DNA of 64,000 nucleotides from Calamus simplicifolius (lineage: Eukaryota > Streptophyta > Magnoliopsida > Arecales > Arecaceae): positions 249,924 through 313,923 of the forward strand of contig UESW01005041.1 in assembly GCA_900491605.1 (NCBI GenBank). Direction: 5' to 3'. Both the position numbers and the translations under genes were made by a program. The notes below the pieces were generated by a model that did no database searches, had not been told where the DNA came from, and saw only the letters and a list, made by a program, of their open reading frames with translations. Each line of letters starts with the position of its first letter. Position 1 is the stretch's first letter. Of this stretch, positions 11,267-21,931 are shown piece after piece.

Positions 11267-11467
11267 GGCATGTTTAGGAAGCTGTGTGGCATTGGATTGG
11301 AAAATCTAAGGGGTATGGTCAGTATAGCAATCCCATACTTTTTGGTATGAGATGCAAATCAAATGGTGGGACCCATAGTTTCTTAATCCTACTTTTGTTC
11401 ACTTAAATGTGGGATTGGATTATGAATACAATCAAATTCCATCTAGTTTGTCATTCCAAACATGCCC
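11267..11467. mobile_element. MITE-like element, copy 3
   Basis: This copy is 201 bp with the same termini as copy 2. The upstream flank (GTGCAAACGTTAAGATGAATGC) and downstream flank (ATAGATCACCATGTACAC) match those of the other copies. Confidence 0.55.
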
Positions 11468-11870
11468 ATAGATCACCATGTACACATTTAGCCCATCCAT
11501 ATATAGACATTTTCACTGTGTGCACACTTAGATGTGTACATAGTTAGATCATTATATATACACTTAACCTATTTTTGTATACACAAATATTTTCACTATG
11601 TAGACACTTGATGGATCTTGTATATATTTATATTTCACTATATACATACTTAGATGAATAGCATGCACACTTAGATCACACTGTGTACACAATTAGCCTA
11701 TTCCTATATACAAATATAATTTCCTTATGTACGCACTTAGATGAATCCTCTATACACTTATATTTTCATTATGTATACACTTAGATAAATGCTGTACACA
11801 TTTAGATCACTATGTACACATTAGTCTATACCTGTGCATATTTATATTTTCTCTATTTACATACACAGGG

Positions 11871-12239
11871 AGTTGGAGGACAGGCAGAAATATCATTTTT
11901 CTTGGAGTGAGATTAGAATAGTCATTTAAAGTTAGGGATGGAGTAAAGGGATCAAAAGTTGAATAAAAAGTCAACAGAGATTGTTTATTATAGTGGCATC
12001 TTCGGAGGGCCCTATCATCAAATACCCCTTAATACAATGGAAAGGGAGATGATATGGTGGCCAGCGAGCGATCTAAACTAGATCAAGACTCTCAACAACA
12101 TGGCTTGTTCTTTGGCATAGGAGGTTTGTTTTTTAAGAACAATTTGAATTTTTAAATTTATTTCCATAAAAACTAAAATCATAATAAAATTAAAATTAAA
12201 GTATCTCAACTTCATAATTTTTGTGGCTTCTCACAAGGA
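11871..12239. other. Unassigned spacer
   Basis: I recognise no gene, repeat or transposon feature in this stretch. It becomes A/T-rich after 12120. Confidence 0.6.
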
Positions 12240-12865
12240 CTACCCTGACCAAGGTTTTGCTAAATTGAAACACTGTGAGACATTCATTCCAAACTATTTT
12301 GAGAGGTCAATCACATCTTGTTCCACTTACTGCTCCATAAGTACTTGACTGCACCCAAAACCTTCTGTCACTGGATTAAAAATTCATATAGTCCAGCATC
12401 AAAGTACAATAGGTTGCTTGCAAGCTACCATGGTGACCTCAGGTCAGAGGGACACTTATACTCATATCCCTTTGAGAACACCTTTTGGCAAAAGACCGTT
12501 CCGCAGATTGGTCATGTTCAGTGAGATATCATACACCTTACCTGCATGTCATACCAGTGTCACCATACTCCTTGGTAAAGAGGACAACCAACCTATATGA
12601 CATACAACAACCTATATTTGATACATAGTTGTCCTATAACTACATATCATTTGGTCACGACCATTTTAAGAACCACTAAATAAACCCTCTCTTTATTGAA
12701 TCAATTATGATTTTAAGGACTCCATCATAAAAGAATTCATTTCAGAAAAATGCAATGTGATAAATTGCCAAATAAATATTTTATTGATTAATAATTTACA
12801 TATATTTATAACTTGCATAACCATCTACAAGTTAGTTGATTGGCTTTAGAACATAATTTCCAACA
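12240..12865 (-). repeat. LTR of a decayed Ty1/copia element
   Basis: On the minus strand the LTR starts TGTTGGAAATTATG at 12865, right after a polypurine tract (AAGTGGAAGA, 12866-12875). It continues leftward to an end I cannot define, near 12240. The partner LTR is not recognised to the right. Confidence 0.6.
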
Positions 12866-12878
12866 TCTTCCACTTGGA

Positions 12879-13085
12879 CTAAAGCCACTCAGAATAGTAT
12901 CTAATACCCATATTCCATTTATGATCATCAAATTCTTTGATTCTGAGAGCTTTAGTGAAGAGGTCGGCCAGATTCTCCTTTTCGTCGATCTTTTGAAGGT
13001 CGACATGACCTCATTCAATGATTGCTCACACAAGGTGATAGTGACGCAGAATATGTTTGATGCACTGGTGAGACTTTGGCCTTAT
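12879..13085 (-). pseudogene. Copia RNase H C-terminal remnant
   Basis: The minus strand reads, across frame breaks, as the usual end of copia pol: a HYHLVCE-like segment, an ADLFTKAL segment, then GIRYYSEWL and a TAG stop at 12879-12881. The polypurine tract and LTR start follow within 15 bases, the normal arrangement. Only about 200 bases of coding sequence remain. The rest of the element to the right is not recognisable. Confidence 0.8.
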
Positions 13086-13109
13086 ATTCTACTTGCTCTA
13101 ATCTTATGA

Positions 13110-13740
13110 TGATTTAGGAAGTCTTTGATCAAAGCAGAATAAAAAATTAGAAAGAGTTTTTAAACGTTCATTAATTGAATTATCATTAGAAGATTAATAG
13201 AGACATGAATAAGTAATTGAGTTTGACATTGATCCATACTCATATACTTATTCAGAGTGCAACATGATTGAAGGATTGAAGTGCATGATAACTTGCCATT
13301 GAAGGGTATATTTGGTATATTCACAAATTTTATATCTTTCGGATAGATATGATACGTTGCTAGATATCAATCTTGTCTTGTAGGTTTGATTGGATTAAAG
13401 AGTTTGATTTGATTAACAATTAGAAAGGATTCTAATTGTCAAGTTCGGGATCGCATTGATTAGACCTATAAGGAATAAAAATGTTCTAATCATGATAGGT
13501 CAACTTGTACCCATACCTACTGTTGGCTAGATGTGGAACCCAATGGGTCACACACAAAGGAACTGATCAAGGGTCTAATTGGATTAGATCATGTTTGCAG
13601 GATAGACATGCTAGCACGTGTTGCAAACCCTAGCTCTTGATTCAAATTAGATTCGAATCTGATTCTTGCATTAGGTTAATCTAATATGATTAGATCCTGA
13701 TCTAATATGGGTTCGCCAAGAGTTGGAACCCAATTGGCAT
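13110..13740. other. Unassigned AT-rich stretch
   Basis: There is no open frame of note and no protein similarity I can see. The text resembles plant LTR or UTR sequence, but I cannot place it. Confidence 0.4.
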
Positions 13741-13742
13741 TA

Positions 13743-13905
13743 TTTGGACCATTGGATGGCTCTTTGGATAATGAATATGGATCATTGGTCAGTGGCTCGA
13801 ATTGGACCATTGGATAGTGGTGTCTTAATATGGACCATTGAATGATGTCTTAATCTGGACCATTGGATTATTTCTTAATATGGACCATTGGATGGTGTTT
13901 TATTT
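13743..13905. repeat. Short tandem repeats around TGGACCATTGGAT
   Basis: Five or six imperfect copies of TGGACCATTGGAT, separated by about 23-58 bases, occur with linkers such as GGTGTCTTAATA. They lie just left of the Tat fragment C breakpoint. Confidence 0.75.
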
Positions 13906-14014
13906 TGAACATTATCATGAAATAAGTGTAGGAGTTTATCAACGTGAGAAGGGCATGAATAAGGCTTATCGAATAAGTCTTTTGAGTGAATACGTCTTCC
14001 CGCTCTCTTTGTAG

Positions 14015-14671
14015 TGTGGATCCATTGTATGGCTCGATGGTGGGGAGTTTAACATGGGAGGGATCACTTCTCGCATAATCTTCTCGGAGAAGGGGATGCC
14101 TTGTTCTACTTTCAATTGGGGAGGAGGAGCTTGCTTGATAGTATCCAACCCTTGGCACCACTCCTAGCGCATCTCATGAAGTTATCGTTGAACTTCCTCA
14201 TCATGGATGGTAAAAGTGATGGGACTAGGGGACCATGGTCGCAGCATCAAGTCATGGCAGAAGTACACTGGAGAAAGAGACCGAGCTCACCGAGATCTAG
14301 ACGGGCTCTTTTTTCCAACCCTCTGCGGTGTCAGTTTAGGCCATTTATGGTTGGACTGTTAGAGGTGGCTCGTAACTTCAAGCGGACTGAAAGATAAAAC
14401 CACCGGCGAAACAGGGGCAGCAGCTCCATTGTAAAGTTGTGGAGCTAGTGCAGTTATAAGAGAAACTCTGTGGAGCCCCCTGTACTAGCTGGGTCAGAGC
14501 TTGGACCTACTGAACCAGCATGGCAAACTGATCTTGAGTGACCGGTACTACTGGCGGTGGAGAAATCTTAGTCGATGGTGGTTGCGGGGGTGCCATATTA
14601 TTCATGGGATCAGGCCTTTGGGATGCAGCCTGATCCGAAGCTTCTGAGGATGCTTTTCTTCGGTTAGCCAT
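14015..14671 (-). pseudogene. gag N-terminal fragment of Tat element C
   Basis: The start codon is at 14669-14671 (MANRRKASSEASDQAA). The N-terminal VTQDQFAMLVQQVQALTQL segment matches A and B almost word for word, and near the end GIPFSEKIMREVIPP matches the segment before the capsid-like domain. After EPYNGS the sequence becomes unrelated. Frames are shifted in the Pro/Ser-rich middle. Confidence 0.8.
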
Positions 14672-14755
14672 TGAGGAATTATTCTTCTTGTCCAGAACCT
14701 TGTCTCCTTGATTTCAAGTTTAATGGGGCTTAAGGCCCTTCCTCTAGCGCCAATC

Positions 14756-15613
14756 TGTTGCTGCGAAACTCCGTTCTTTGGCTTAGGCGCGACTCACGTC
14801 AGGATCCGGATGGCGATCTACCATCTGGGTGAACTTGCAAGACAGTCTTCACATAAGAAGCGTTGGGGGTGGCCCCTGCGAAAAACCCTCCGATGCTCAA
14901 GTTAGTGAAGATTCATAACAAGCAGATATGAGTAGAAGGCTCCTGCAGAAGAGTTCCTCAAGAATGGCTTCTCGAGAGCCAAAAACTCTGCTTGAGCCTC
15001 AATGGGTTTTCAGTAAAAGAGTATACATACCTGAAGAAATTTTAGGATAAGGTATTTATAGGTTGTCTGAATGTTGGCGGGTTATTCACCCGACTCCTCA
15101 AACGTATTTTTGGAAGTGAGAAATCAATATGATTTGAATCTAATTTGAATCAAGTTAGTTATGAGTTCGGTAAGATTTGAACCTTGTTTGTTACGAGGAT
15201 CTACGGCCGAGGAAGCTGATTGGAGCTTTAAGATTTGATTACTTGATTATTTATAGGCAATAGGCCATATTTAGCTTTATTTCCTTCTTGGGGTGCTGGG
15301 AGCTGATGTGACTAGAACCTACCAAGTAATCAGAGATTTAAATTTCGTGGTCGGAGGATTGTAATTAGCTCCTAATTCTTATTCCCGGTAGGTTGTTTTT
15401 GGTGCTGCCGAGGTATGGGGGTGGCTCGGCCCTGCCAAGGTTTGGGAATGACTCCTCGAGGCTCGGCCATGCCGAGGTATGAGAATGGTTTGGTTTTTGC
15501 TGAGGCATGGCAATTTATCTTTTTCCAAATATGACATATGACGGGCAGAAATCGAAAACGAACCTTTTTGTCATGCGTAGATATTGATGCAATGACAATT
15601 TTACCCTGCATCA
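14756..15613 (-). repeat. LTR of Tat element C
   Basis: The minus strand runs from TGATGCAGGGTAAAATTG at 15613 to GCAGCAACA at 14756, about 858 bp. It contains CTCGGCCATGCCGAG and a related hairpin near 15420-15480 and a TATA box (CCTATAAATACC) at 15051-15062. It is shorter than LTRs A and B mainly because it has few hairpin repeats. Confidence 0.78.
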
Positions 15614-15795
15614 AGTATGATGGGTGAACTAAACTACTTCTCAGACTTCAAATCAAACAAAGCAAAGAGGGGATCTTCATAAGCCAATCCAAGTACATCA
15701 AAGAAATTCTGAAGAAATTTGGCATAGAGACCTCCAAGAGGATCATTACACCTATGAGCTCATCGTGTAAATTAGATTCCAATAGTACCGATACT
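15614..15795 (+). pseudogene. Copia reverse transcriptase relic
   Basis: The plus strand gives MGELNYF, then after a one-base frame change a run containing QIKQSKEGIFISQSKY and FGIETSK, then ITPMSSSCKLD. This is the conserved segment of copia RT just after the YVDD region. Only about 55 codons remain. It starts exactly at the outer edge of Tat LTR C, so the copia element was the insertion target or was cut by later deletion. Confidence 0.85.
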
Positions 15796-16834
15796 TTCTT
15801 AATCGTCACTCGACACTTTCATCCACTGAGTTTGTTACACGAAGAACGTGTAAAAATCAATGTCAAATGATACCAATTTCAAAAATAGCTCCCCAATAAC
15901 GCTTTGCCCCATGTGACGATCTGGTTATATATCTCCAGTGAAGGCGGGATGGTGTTATTGTATTGTAAAACTGGTGAGGAACGTAGACGGATTTATTTGC
16001 CCAGGAGCCATAGCCATGTGGAACGTTGGACAAGGTTCTAAGCATTTTATGAATCACTGACATCTCCAATCGAGATCGTGAGCTGCTCTATTTAGTAACA
16101 CTTGAGTCTCTCTCTCTCTAATATTAAGGCTCTAAACTTGTTGGTTCTTCTAATCTTTAATAAAGGTTCTATTGTCGATATCCATCCAGATTGTCGTGAG
16201 GTATTCGAATAGATTAATTTTGCAAGGGAGTTGAAGTCACCTGGGAAGTGGGGCAACGCTCTAGGCAATTTACCATTCATTGTTGATATGATCAATTTGG
16301 GCCAGTCTTGTCGGTGCCACGGAATTAAAAAATAAAATAAAATAATAAACCGGGTTCTATCATCGATTACTTGTTCTCAACATCTAGAATCTAGTTAAGA
16401 GGATGTGTGTTGATATAATCAACAAGTATCAAACCAAACAGAGAAATCAAGTGCTTTCATCATACACAACATAGCAAACTTAGACAAAAATGAAAAGATA
16501 CTGTCATCAACATAGCTCGATATTCATTTTGGTTTATGATTGTGGATGCATGAATGAAAAAGCTAGACATAGTTCTTCCTAATCCTTTGTACATCGAGAA
16601 CTAGCAATGAAGCTGAATGTAGAAGACATTACAATAAGCACTGAGACAATCCAGGTATCAGTTTGAAGAGTTCCGTAGCTAACATTCCAATATGATATAG
16701 CAGACACTATCCAAAGAACCAGTGACACTTCTTGGTATGATACCATGATCTTTCAAGAAGAAATCTGACATAAAGGTCTAAAATGTCTTTCTGCCACACT
16801 GCAATAAACTGCCCTCTGGTCCAATTCTTTTCAG
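15796..16834. other. Unassigned region between copia relic and host gene
   Basis: Two minus-strand open frames of about 68 codons (15863-16069 and 16092-16295) are present. I recognise neither and neither has family motifs. The part nearest the host gene, up to 16834, may be its 3' UTR. Confidence 0.4.
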
Positions 16835-18913
16835 TTATGCTTGAGTTCGCATCTTCTGCATACCAGTTGAACAAAGAAACAAAATTAAACAAGAAAAAGT
16901 AATACTGGTCAATAGATCATGTAAAGCATATAGAAAAGAAGCAATCACAAAATATTATATCCTCTTTTTCTAATCCTCTTTTTGATTCCTGATATCAGTC
17001 GGACATCATAATACTCTTAGAAGTGCCGGACATCATGACTCATTTGTGAAGTCAAGGTCACTAAAAATGAAATCAGGACGAGAAAATCAGAAGATAATTC
17101 GGTAAATCATGGTATCAGATACAAAACCAAGAGTCATTAACCATGTGAGGGAAGTCTAAATGTGTGATTGATCGTAGTCTGGCTTTTTCCATGATCGGAG
17201 GCATCTAATGCATAGCATAAGGAAATCTACTTATTATTCTATTCTGGAACCCATTACTCTAATATTTATTAATAACACTAGTTATTATCAATAAATTAGT
17301 TTCCAAATATTTAATAATTGAATTTAATTTACAAAGAGTAAGATATGAGCCCTAGATGCATGAATAAGTGCAACTGTCAAATTCATAGCTAGCAAGGACT
17401 GCAAAAACTTAAAATCTAGAATATTTCTCACTTTAGCAGAAGCACTAGTGGAGGGCTTGCTCTCAGATGCTGGCGATGTTCTTTTCTTTTCAATGGGTGG
17501 GAGGCTGTCGCTTTCTTCAATTTGCCGCTTCTCAATGTTCCCCAGTTCTTCTCTTAGTGCCTTGGCCTTGAATAGAGATCAAGAAACTTAAGTGTTTATG
17601 ATTTTTAATAAAAAATTTAGATCTTTATATGATGGATAACAATAAGGCAAAATTTGTTCTTTCTAATTACCTCCTGATCAGCTCTTTCGAGCTTGATACT
17701 TATGCTTCTTCCCTGTGTCTGCAGGGATTCCAGCTGAGCTGACAGTAGTCTCATCTGGAGAAAAAGCAACATCTTATAAATAAACAAATGTTATTGTTAT
17801 ACACAATGTAATGTTGAAAAAGAAAAAGAAAAAAAGAAAAAAAAAATTGAGGAACGTGAGTGAATGGCGCTATATTTCTATGTCTACAGGTTCAAAGCTA
17901 TTAACTGAAAGAAATGGAACCATAAATTTATTCCCAAAAAAAAAAAAATCCAGAGAAAACTATCTTTCTATAAAATTTATCAGAAAGACCTATTTCAAGT
18001 CCAGCATACATATTAGCCCAGCAATACTAGTACTGCATGAGAAACAATCTGTGCTGCCGGTCAGTTGGTGATCAAGAAAGCTGACCATGGACTCTAACAA
18101 GAGATTATACAAGATTGCAGAATGTCATTCAAGAAATTATACTCACAATAAAAAGGATTGGTGAAACACCTATTGCCTAGTCAAATGACAAACCATTCAA
18201 TCAAATGCTTACTCGAACATTCAAGATTAGAGGATAGGGACACCAGATGGTATAACAAGACAAAAAGAACTCTATAATGTCGCTCTCATGCCGAAAAGAA
18301 TGGTATGACATGCTAACAAAGAAAAGATTACCATTACTCCGTCTTCTTGTCCTTGTTTCTGCTAAACAACGAAACCATTTTCACCATTTTCTTGCTATAA
18401 AACTCCTTATAGTTTCAATCAACCGAGAATCCAAGCGAGAAGATTCACGTCGTACCTCTGTTTCTTGATTTCTTACTGCTCTCCGCGAACGCATAACGTT
18501 TCCGGACAGAGTCTCTGCTGCACCCTTTATTGCGTCACTATCCCTTTCCTCCTCCTCCATCTCCTCGCGGCACGCCATCAGCCGCGTCTCCTGCATCCTC
18601 GTCTGTTCCTGTAATATATTTTTTTTTTTTTAATGTTAGCCAAAGAAAATTAAAGAAAAGCAGCAAGAATTAGGGAAAAAGGAGCACAAACGTCGAATTG
18701 TTTCAAGCGCATGTCAAACTTTTCCAAGAACTCCTGGCGGTCATGGATTACAGTGTGGAGGCGAATCTGTTCCAGCTCGCAATCGTAGAGAGCAGACGTC
18801 ACATCTTGGACTTGGAGGCTGCTGCTGTCGTCCAGATTATTGAAGGGCTGCAGCTCCAATGAGCCGCTGGTAGATTCTTGGATGCTCATCGGGGACTTCG
18901 GAGAGAGCCCCAT
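16835..18913 (-). CDS. Predicted five-exon host gene, coiled-coil protein of about 204 residues
   Basis: I predict coding exons at 18692-18913, 18456-18608, 17671-17754, 17432-17566 and 16835-16855 on the minus strand. All four introns have GT and AG ends and all are phase 0, which chance would rarely give. The start is the ATG at 18911-18913 (MGLSPKSPMSIQES). Exon 1 reads LYDCELEQIRLHTVIHDR. Exon 2 is charged and helical (ACREEMEEEERDSD). Exon 3 (RLLSAQLESLQTQGRS) and the start of exon 4 (AKALREELGNIEKRQ) look like coiled coil. The C-terminus is Ser/Pro/Lys-rich and ends KMRTQA. A CT-rich leader precedes the start codon. I do not recognise the family and propose no function beyond likely oligomerisation. 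The last short exon is the least certain. Confidence 0.7.
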
Positions 18914-19165
18914 CGTTTGGGAACCAAGAAAATCCAAGAAACCCCCAAAACGCCGGAGAACAAGTACAGAGTGGGGCTTCGGAATGAAGAGGAATCAAGA
19001 ACTACCGTGCGTGCGCGAGAGAAAAGCTTTGCGTGCTCGTGTTCGTGAGCGAGAGAGAGAAACAGAGAGACAGGGCGAGGGAAATTAGTTAACGGGCGCT
19101 GGAATCATGGGCTATGCTTTACCCTCATCGGGAAACATTCTGTAATTTAAGGGAAACTTAAAGTG

Positions 19166-19172
19166 TGATCCT

Positions 19173-19213
<41 letters not shown>

Positions 19214-19774
19214 TTGGTACAAAGGGACGATCACATAAGTCTAGTGCAAATCAGTCCAGATATATCATAATACAAAATTTGCAACAAAATAGAAGGACAG
19301 AGGTCTCCCAGCCTCCATAACCAATAACCAATGTGCTGAGCCACAGAGGCCGCCGCCTAGTTAGCAGCCGAATTGGCTTCTCGGTATATATATCGGATAT
19401 GGACAGTATCCACTTCCTGTAAGATGGACCATATAACCCTGAGAATTGGATTAGTGGGGGCTTCCGTAACATTCTCCTTCCGTAGCCACCTAATGATCGT
19501 CATCGAATCATCCTCGATCACTAGTCTATGGACATAAAGAGTCTCAGAAGCATAAGTAATACCAGTCCAAGCAGCATAAAGCTCGATCATATGAACAGAG
19601 AAATCAAGGGTGTCAAATCCACCAGCTGCCAACATATGATCCTGAGGCCCACAGATGATAAAGGCCGAACTAGCAAATCTTCTATGAACACTCCCATCAG
19701 AATTGATTTTGACGAACCATGAAGAAAGGGGCTTCCAGAAAATAAAAACCGTACATAGTGTTGATCCTTCATTA
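19166..19774 (-). mobile_element. 5'-truncated L1-type LINE with RNase H end and target duplication
   Basis: TGATCCTTCATTA occurs at 19166-19178 and again at 19762-19774, a 13-bp target-site duplication. Between them the minus strand encodes the C-terminal RNase H of a plant L1: VKINSDGSV, LAAGGFD, HMIELYAAWTGI, VIEDDSMTIIRWL and YIYREANSAAN, then a stop where Trp is usual. The 3' tail is a (TAA)n tract, seen as ATT repeats at 19174-19214 on the plus strand. The rest of ORF2 is missing, as expected of incomplete target-primed reverse transcription. The insertion lies about 250 bp upstream of the start codon of the host gene at 16835-18913. Confidence 0.92.
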
Positions 19775-20222
19775 ATTACACCTTACAAAAAGTTCCTCGG
19801 AATGCTTGATTCCGTGCCATTTCTCACTCTCCCTCATTGGTGGTAATCTTTTTTTTTTTCTGAGAAAAAATTATGCAACTATTTTATTCTCGAAACTTTC
19901 TCATTTTCTTAATTTCATCATTGTTTAAAAATCTTCCGAGCTTCCAATATTGCGTATCAGAAGACTTCCCATATTCCAACTCCCCTCACCCCTCATCTCA
20001 TTCATTATGATAATTGCCCCCCACATGCATTGATGTTATTCCCCTTCAGCTGGTTCAATGTATTTTCATTATTGAACAATCTTTCTTGTTGAATGTTTTT
20101 AATGGGACTAGACAACTCTTTAAATTTGTTTAATACAACAACAAGGATCGGCATAATTCTCGTAAGAGTTCATGCTTCTAAGTAATTCTCATTAAAAAGA
20201 GTGAATGTTTTGTAACTCTTAT
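19775..20222. other. Unassigned AT-rich spacer
   Basis: No gene is visible. This is the left flank of Tat element B; the five bases before the LTR are CTTAT, which should reappear after the 3' LTR if the duplication survives. Confidence 0.5.
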
Positions 20223-20354
20223 TGTTGGGGGTAGAATCGTCATTGCATTGATAATCGTGCAAGGGGGCTGAGACCGACCCCATCCCTCCGCCAGCTACGA
20301 TATGCCCCCAAGGAATAAGCCAAACTAATATGGTCCGTCAGGCCATGCGCCCCC

Positions 20355-21205
20355 CCGAGTCTTCCATGGTTCGACCTCTCCGGGCTTCCATAGCTCGGTT
20401 TCCCCGAGCCTCCCATGGTTCGGCTTCCTCCGGGCTTCCATAGCTCGGTTTCCTCCGAGCCTCCCATGGTTCAGCTTCCTCCGGGCTTCCATAGCTCGGC
20501 TTCCCCGAGCCTCCCGTGGTTCGGCTTCCTTCGGGCTTCCATAGCTCGGTTTCCTCCGAGCCTCCCATGGTTCGGCTTCCTCCGGGCTTCCATAGCTCAG
20601 CTTCCTCCGGGCTTTCATAGCTCGGCTTCCCCGAGCCTCCCGTGGTTCGGCTTCCTTCGGGCGTCCATAGCTCGGTTTCCCCGAGCCTCCCGTGGTTCGG
20701 CTTCCTCCGGGCTTCCATAGCACGGTTTCCTCCGGGCTTCCATAGCTCGGCTTCCCCGAGCTTCCCGTAGCTCGGCTCTTCCAGGCTTCCATAGCTCGGC
20801 TTCCCTGAGCCTCCCATGGTTCGGCTTCCTCCGGGCTTCCATAGCTCGGCTTCCTCCGGGCTTCCATAGCTCAGCTTCCCCGAGCTTCCCGTAGCTCGGA
20901 TCCTCCGGGCTTCCATAGCTCAGCTTCCCCAAGCTTCCCATAGCTCGGCTCCTCCAGGCTTCCATAGCTCGGCTTTCCCAAGCTTCCCGTAGCTCGGCTC
21001 CTCCGGGCTTCCATAGCTCGGCTTCCCCGAGCCTCCCATGGTTCGGCTTCCTCCGAGCTTCCATAGCTCGGCTTCCTCCGGACTTCCATAGCTCGGCTTC
21101 CCCGAGCCTCCCATGATTCGGCTTCCTCCGGGCTCCCATAGCTTGGCTCCCTCCGGGCTTCCACAGCTCGGCTTCCCTGGGCCTCCCATGGCTCGCTTTT
21201 CCTGA
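20355..21205. repeat. Tandem array in LTR B, 25-26 bp unit often paired as about 51 bp
   Basis: Units such as TTCCATAGCTCGGCTTCC and CCTCCCATGGTTCGGCTTCC alternate. Many contain GCTCGGCTTCCCCGAGC, a palindrome with a short loop. All three minus-strand frames stay open for 170-190 codons because the unit lacks stops on that strand; these are not genes. Confidence 0.92.
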
Positions 21206-21522
21206 ACTACCTACAGCCCGAACTCATTGAGCGATCCATGATCCGATACTCACCTCCACGGAACCTGATGCGGGAGAGCCTAGGCCTATCGTAACAGCAT
21301 CCCAGGCAGAGAATTATATTGAAGAGTGGTTTAGAACCTAATACAGCTATCTGGGACCTACACATCTACCAGATCTTAGGACAACAGGGAGCTCTCCTAG
21401 CCGTCGATCCTTTAACGAACAAGATACGGATCCCAACGGCCCCACAACGGCCTGATTCGATTCATCTCCGTATCCTAACAACCTTCGAACCTTCCAGAAG
21501 GCGCTCAAGATCCAGGTGACAG

Positions 21523-21534
21523 CCTATAAATACG
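21523..21534 (+). promoter_or_regulatory. TATA box in LTR of element B
   Basis: CCTATAAATACG is followed about 12 bases later by TTTTCTCAGGTATG, shared with LTRs A and C. This is the likely promoter for genomic RNA. Confidence 0.8.
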
Positions 21535-21849
21535 ATACTCCCAGATTTTCTCAGGTATGCGCTCAATGCTCCCGGCTCACTCTCACTCTCTCACTCTCCC
21601 CCGCTGCTCGTCGGCGCTCCCTTAGAGCTCCCGATCGGCCGCCCCTAGAGAGACTCCCCGAAGAGATCCACCTCCCCATTTTCTGTTGATCACCGATCCC
21701 CCACTGACTTTAGCGTCGGAGGGTCTTCTGCGGAGGGCCACCCCCAACGCCTCTTGCGTGAGGACTTCTGTGTAGGTCCGCCCAGAGGAAGCCCAGACCA
21801 GGAGATCGACCGCGCCCGAGTCGGAGGAAGGATACCGGTGGCAATAGAT

Positions 21850-21865
21850 TGGTGCTAGAGGAAGG
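21850..21865 (+). promoter_or_regulatory. Primer-binding site of element B
   Basis: TGGTGCTAGAGGAAGG starts three bases after the LTR end and is identical to the site in element A. The primer tRNA is not identified. Confidence 0.7.
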
Positions 21866-21931
21866 GCCTCAAGTCCCGTTAAAACTTGAAGAAAGGAGAT
21901 AAGGTTCTCGATCTGGAGTAGAACCTCTCCA

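Larger units (their letters stand above)
9529..11870. repeat. AT-rich degenerate minisatellite, about 43-44 bp unit
   Basis: Units resembling CACTTAGATGAATCTTGTAC followed by ATATTTATATTTTCACTATGTA repeat with a period near 43-44 bases through the interval, with much drift. Three copies of a 200-bp MITE-like element sit inside at 650- and 668-base spacing. There is a small TG/TA dinucleotide tract near 10499-10524. No coding potential is visible. Confidence 0.85.
14015..15613 (-). mobile_element. Tat-lineage gypsy fragment C (5' LTR and gag start)
   Basis: On the minus strand an LTR (14756-15613), a primer-binding site (TGGCGCTAGAGGAAGG, about 14738-14753) and the start of gag are present. 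Homology stops near 14015, inside the gag segment that reads EPYNGS. All later gag and all of pol are missing, so this is a truncated copy of the same broad family as A and B. Its outer boundary at 15613/15614 falls inside copia RT coding sequence, which indicates insertion into an older copia element. Confidence 0.85.
20223..21846 (+). repeat. 5' LTR of Tat element B
   Basis: The LTR is about 1.62 kb, starting TGTTGGGGGTAG and ending GGTGGCAATA just before the primer-binding site. U3 is mostly a hairpin-rich tandem array (20355-21205). A TATA box lies at 21523-21534. Confidence 0.88.

Noticed and set aside
16707..16892. 61-codon minus-strand frame at the last exon of the host gene
   Set aside because: The upstream intron is phase 0, which puts the exon in another frame that stops after KMRTQA; the longer frame is not joined to the gene by a valid splice.
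20325..21189. Several 90-190-codon minus-strand open frames with repeated KPSYGSPEEAE-like text
   Set aside because: They are translations of the tandem hairpin array in the LTR, open in all three frames of one strand because the unit lacks stops. No start context, domain or conservation supports a protein.
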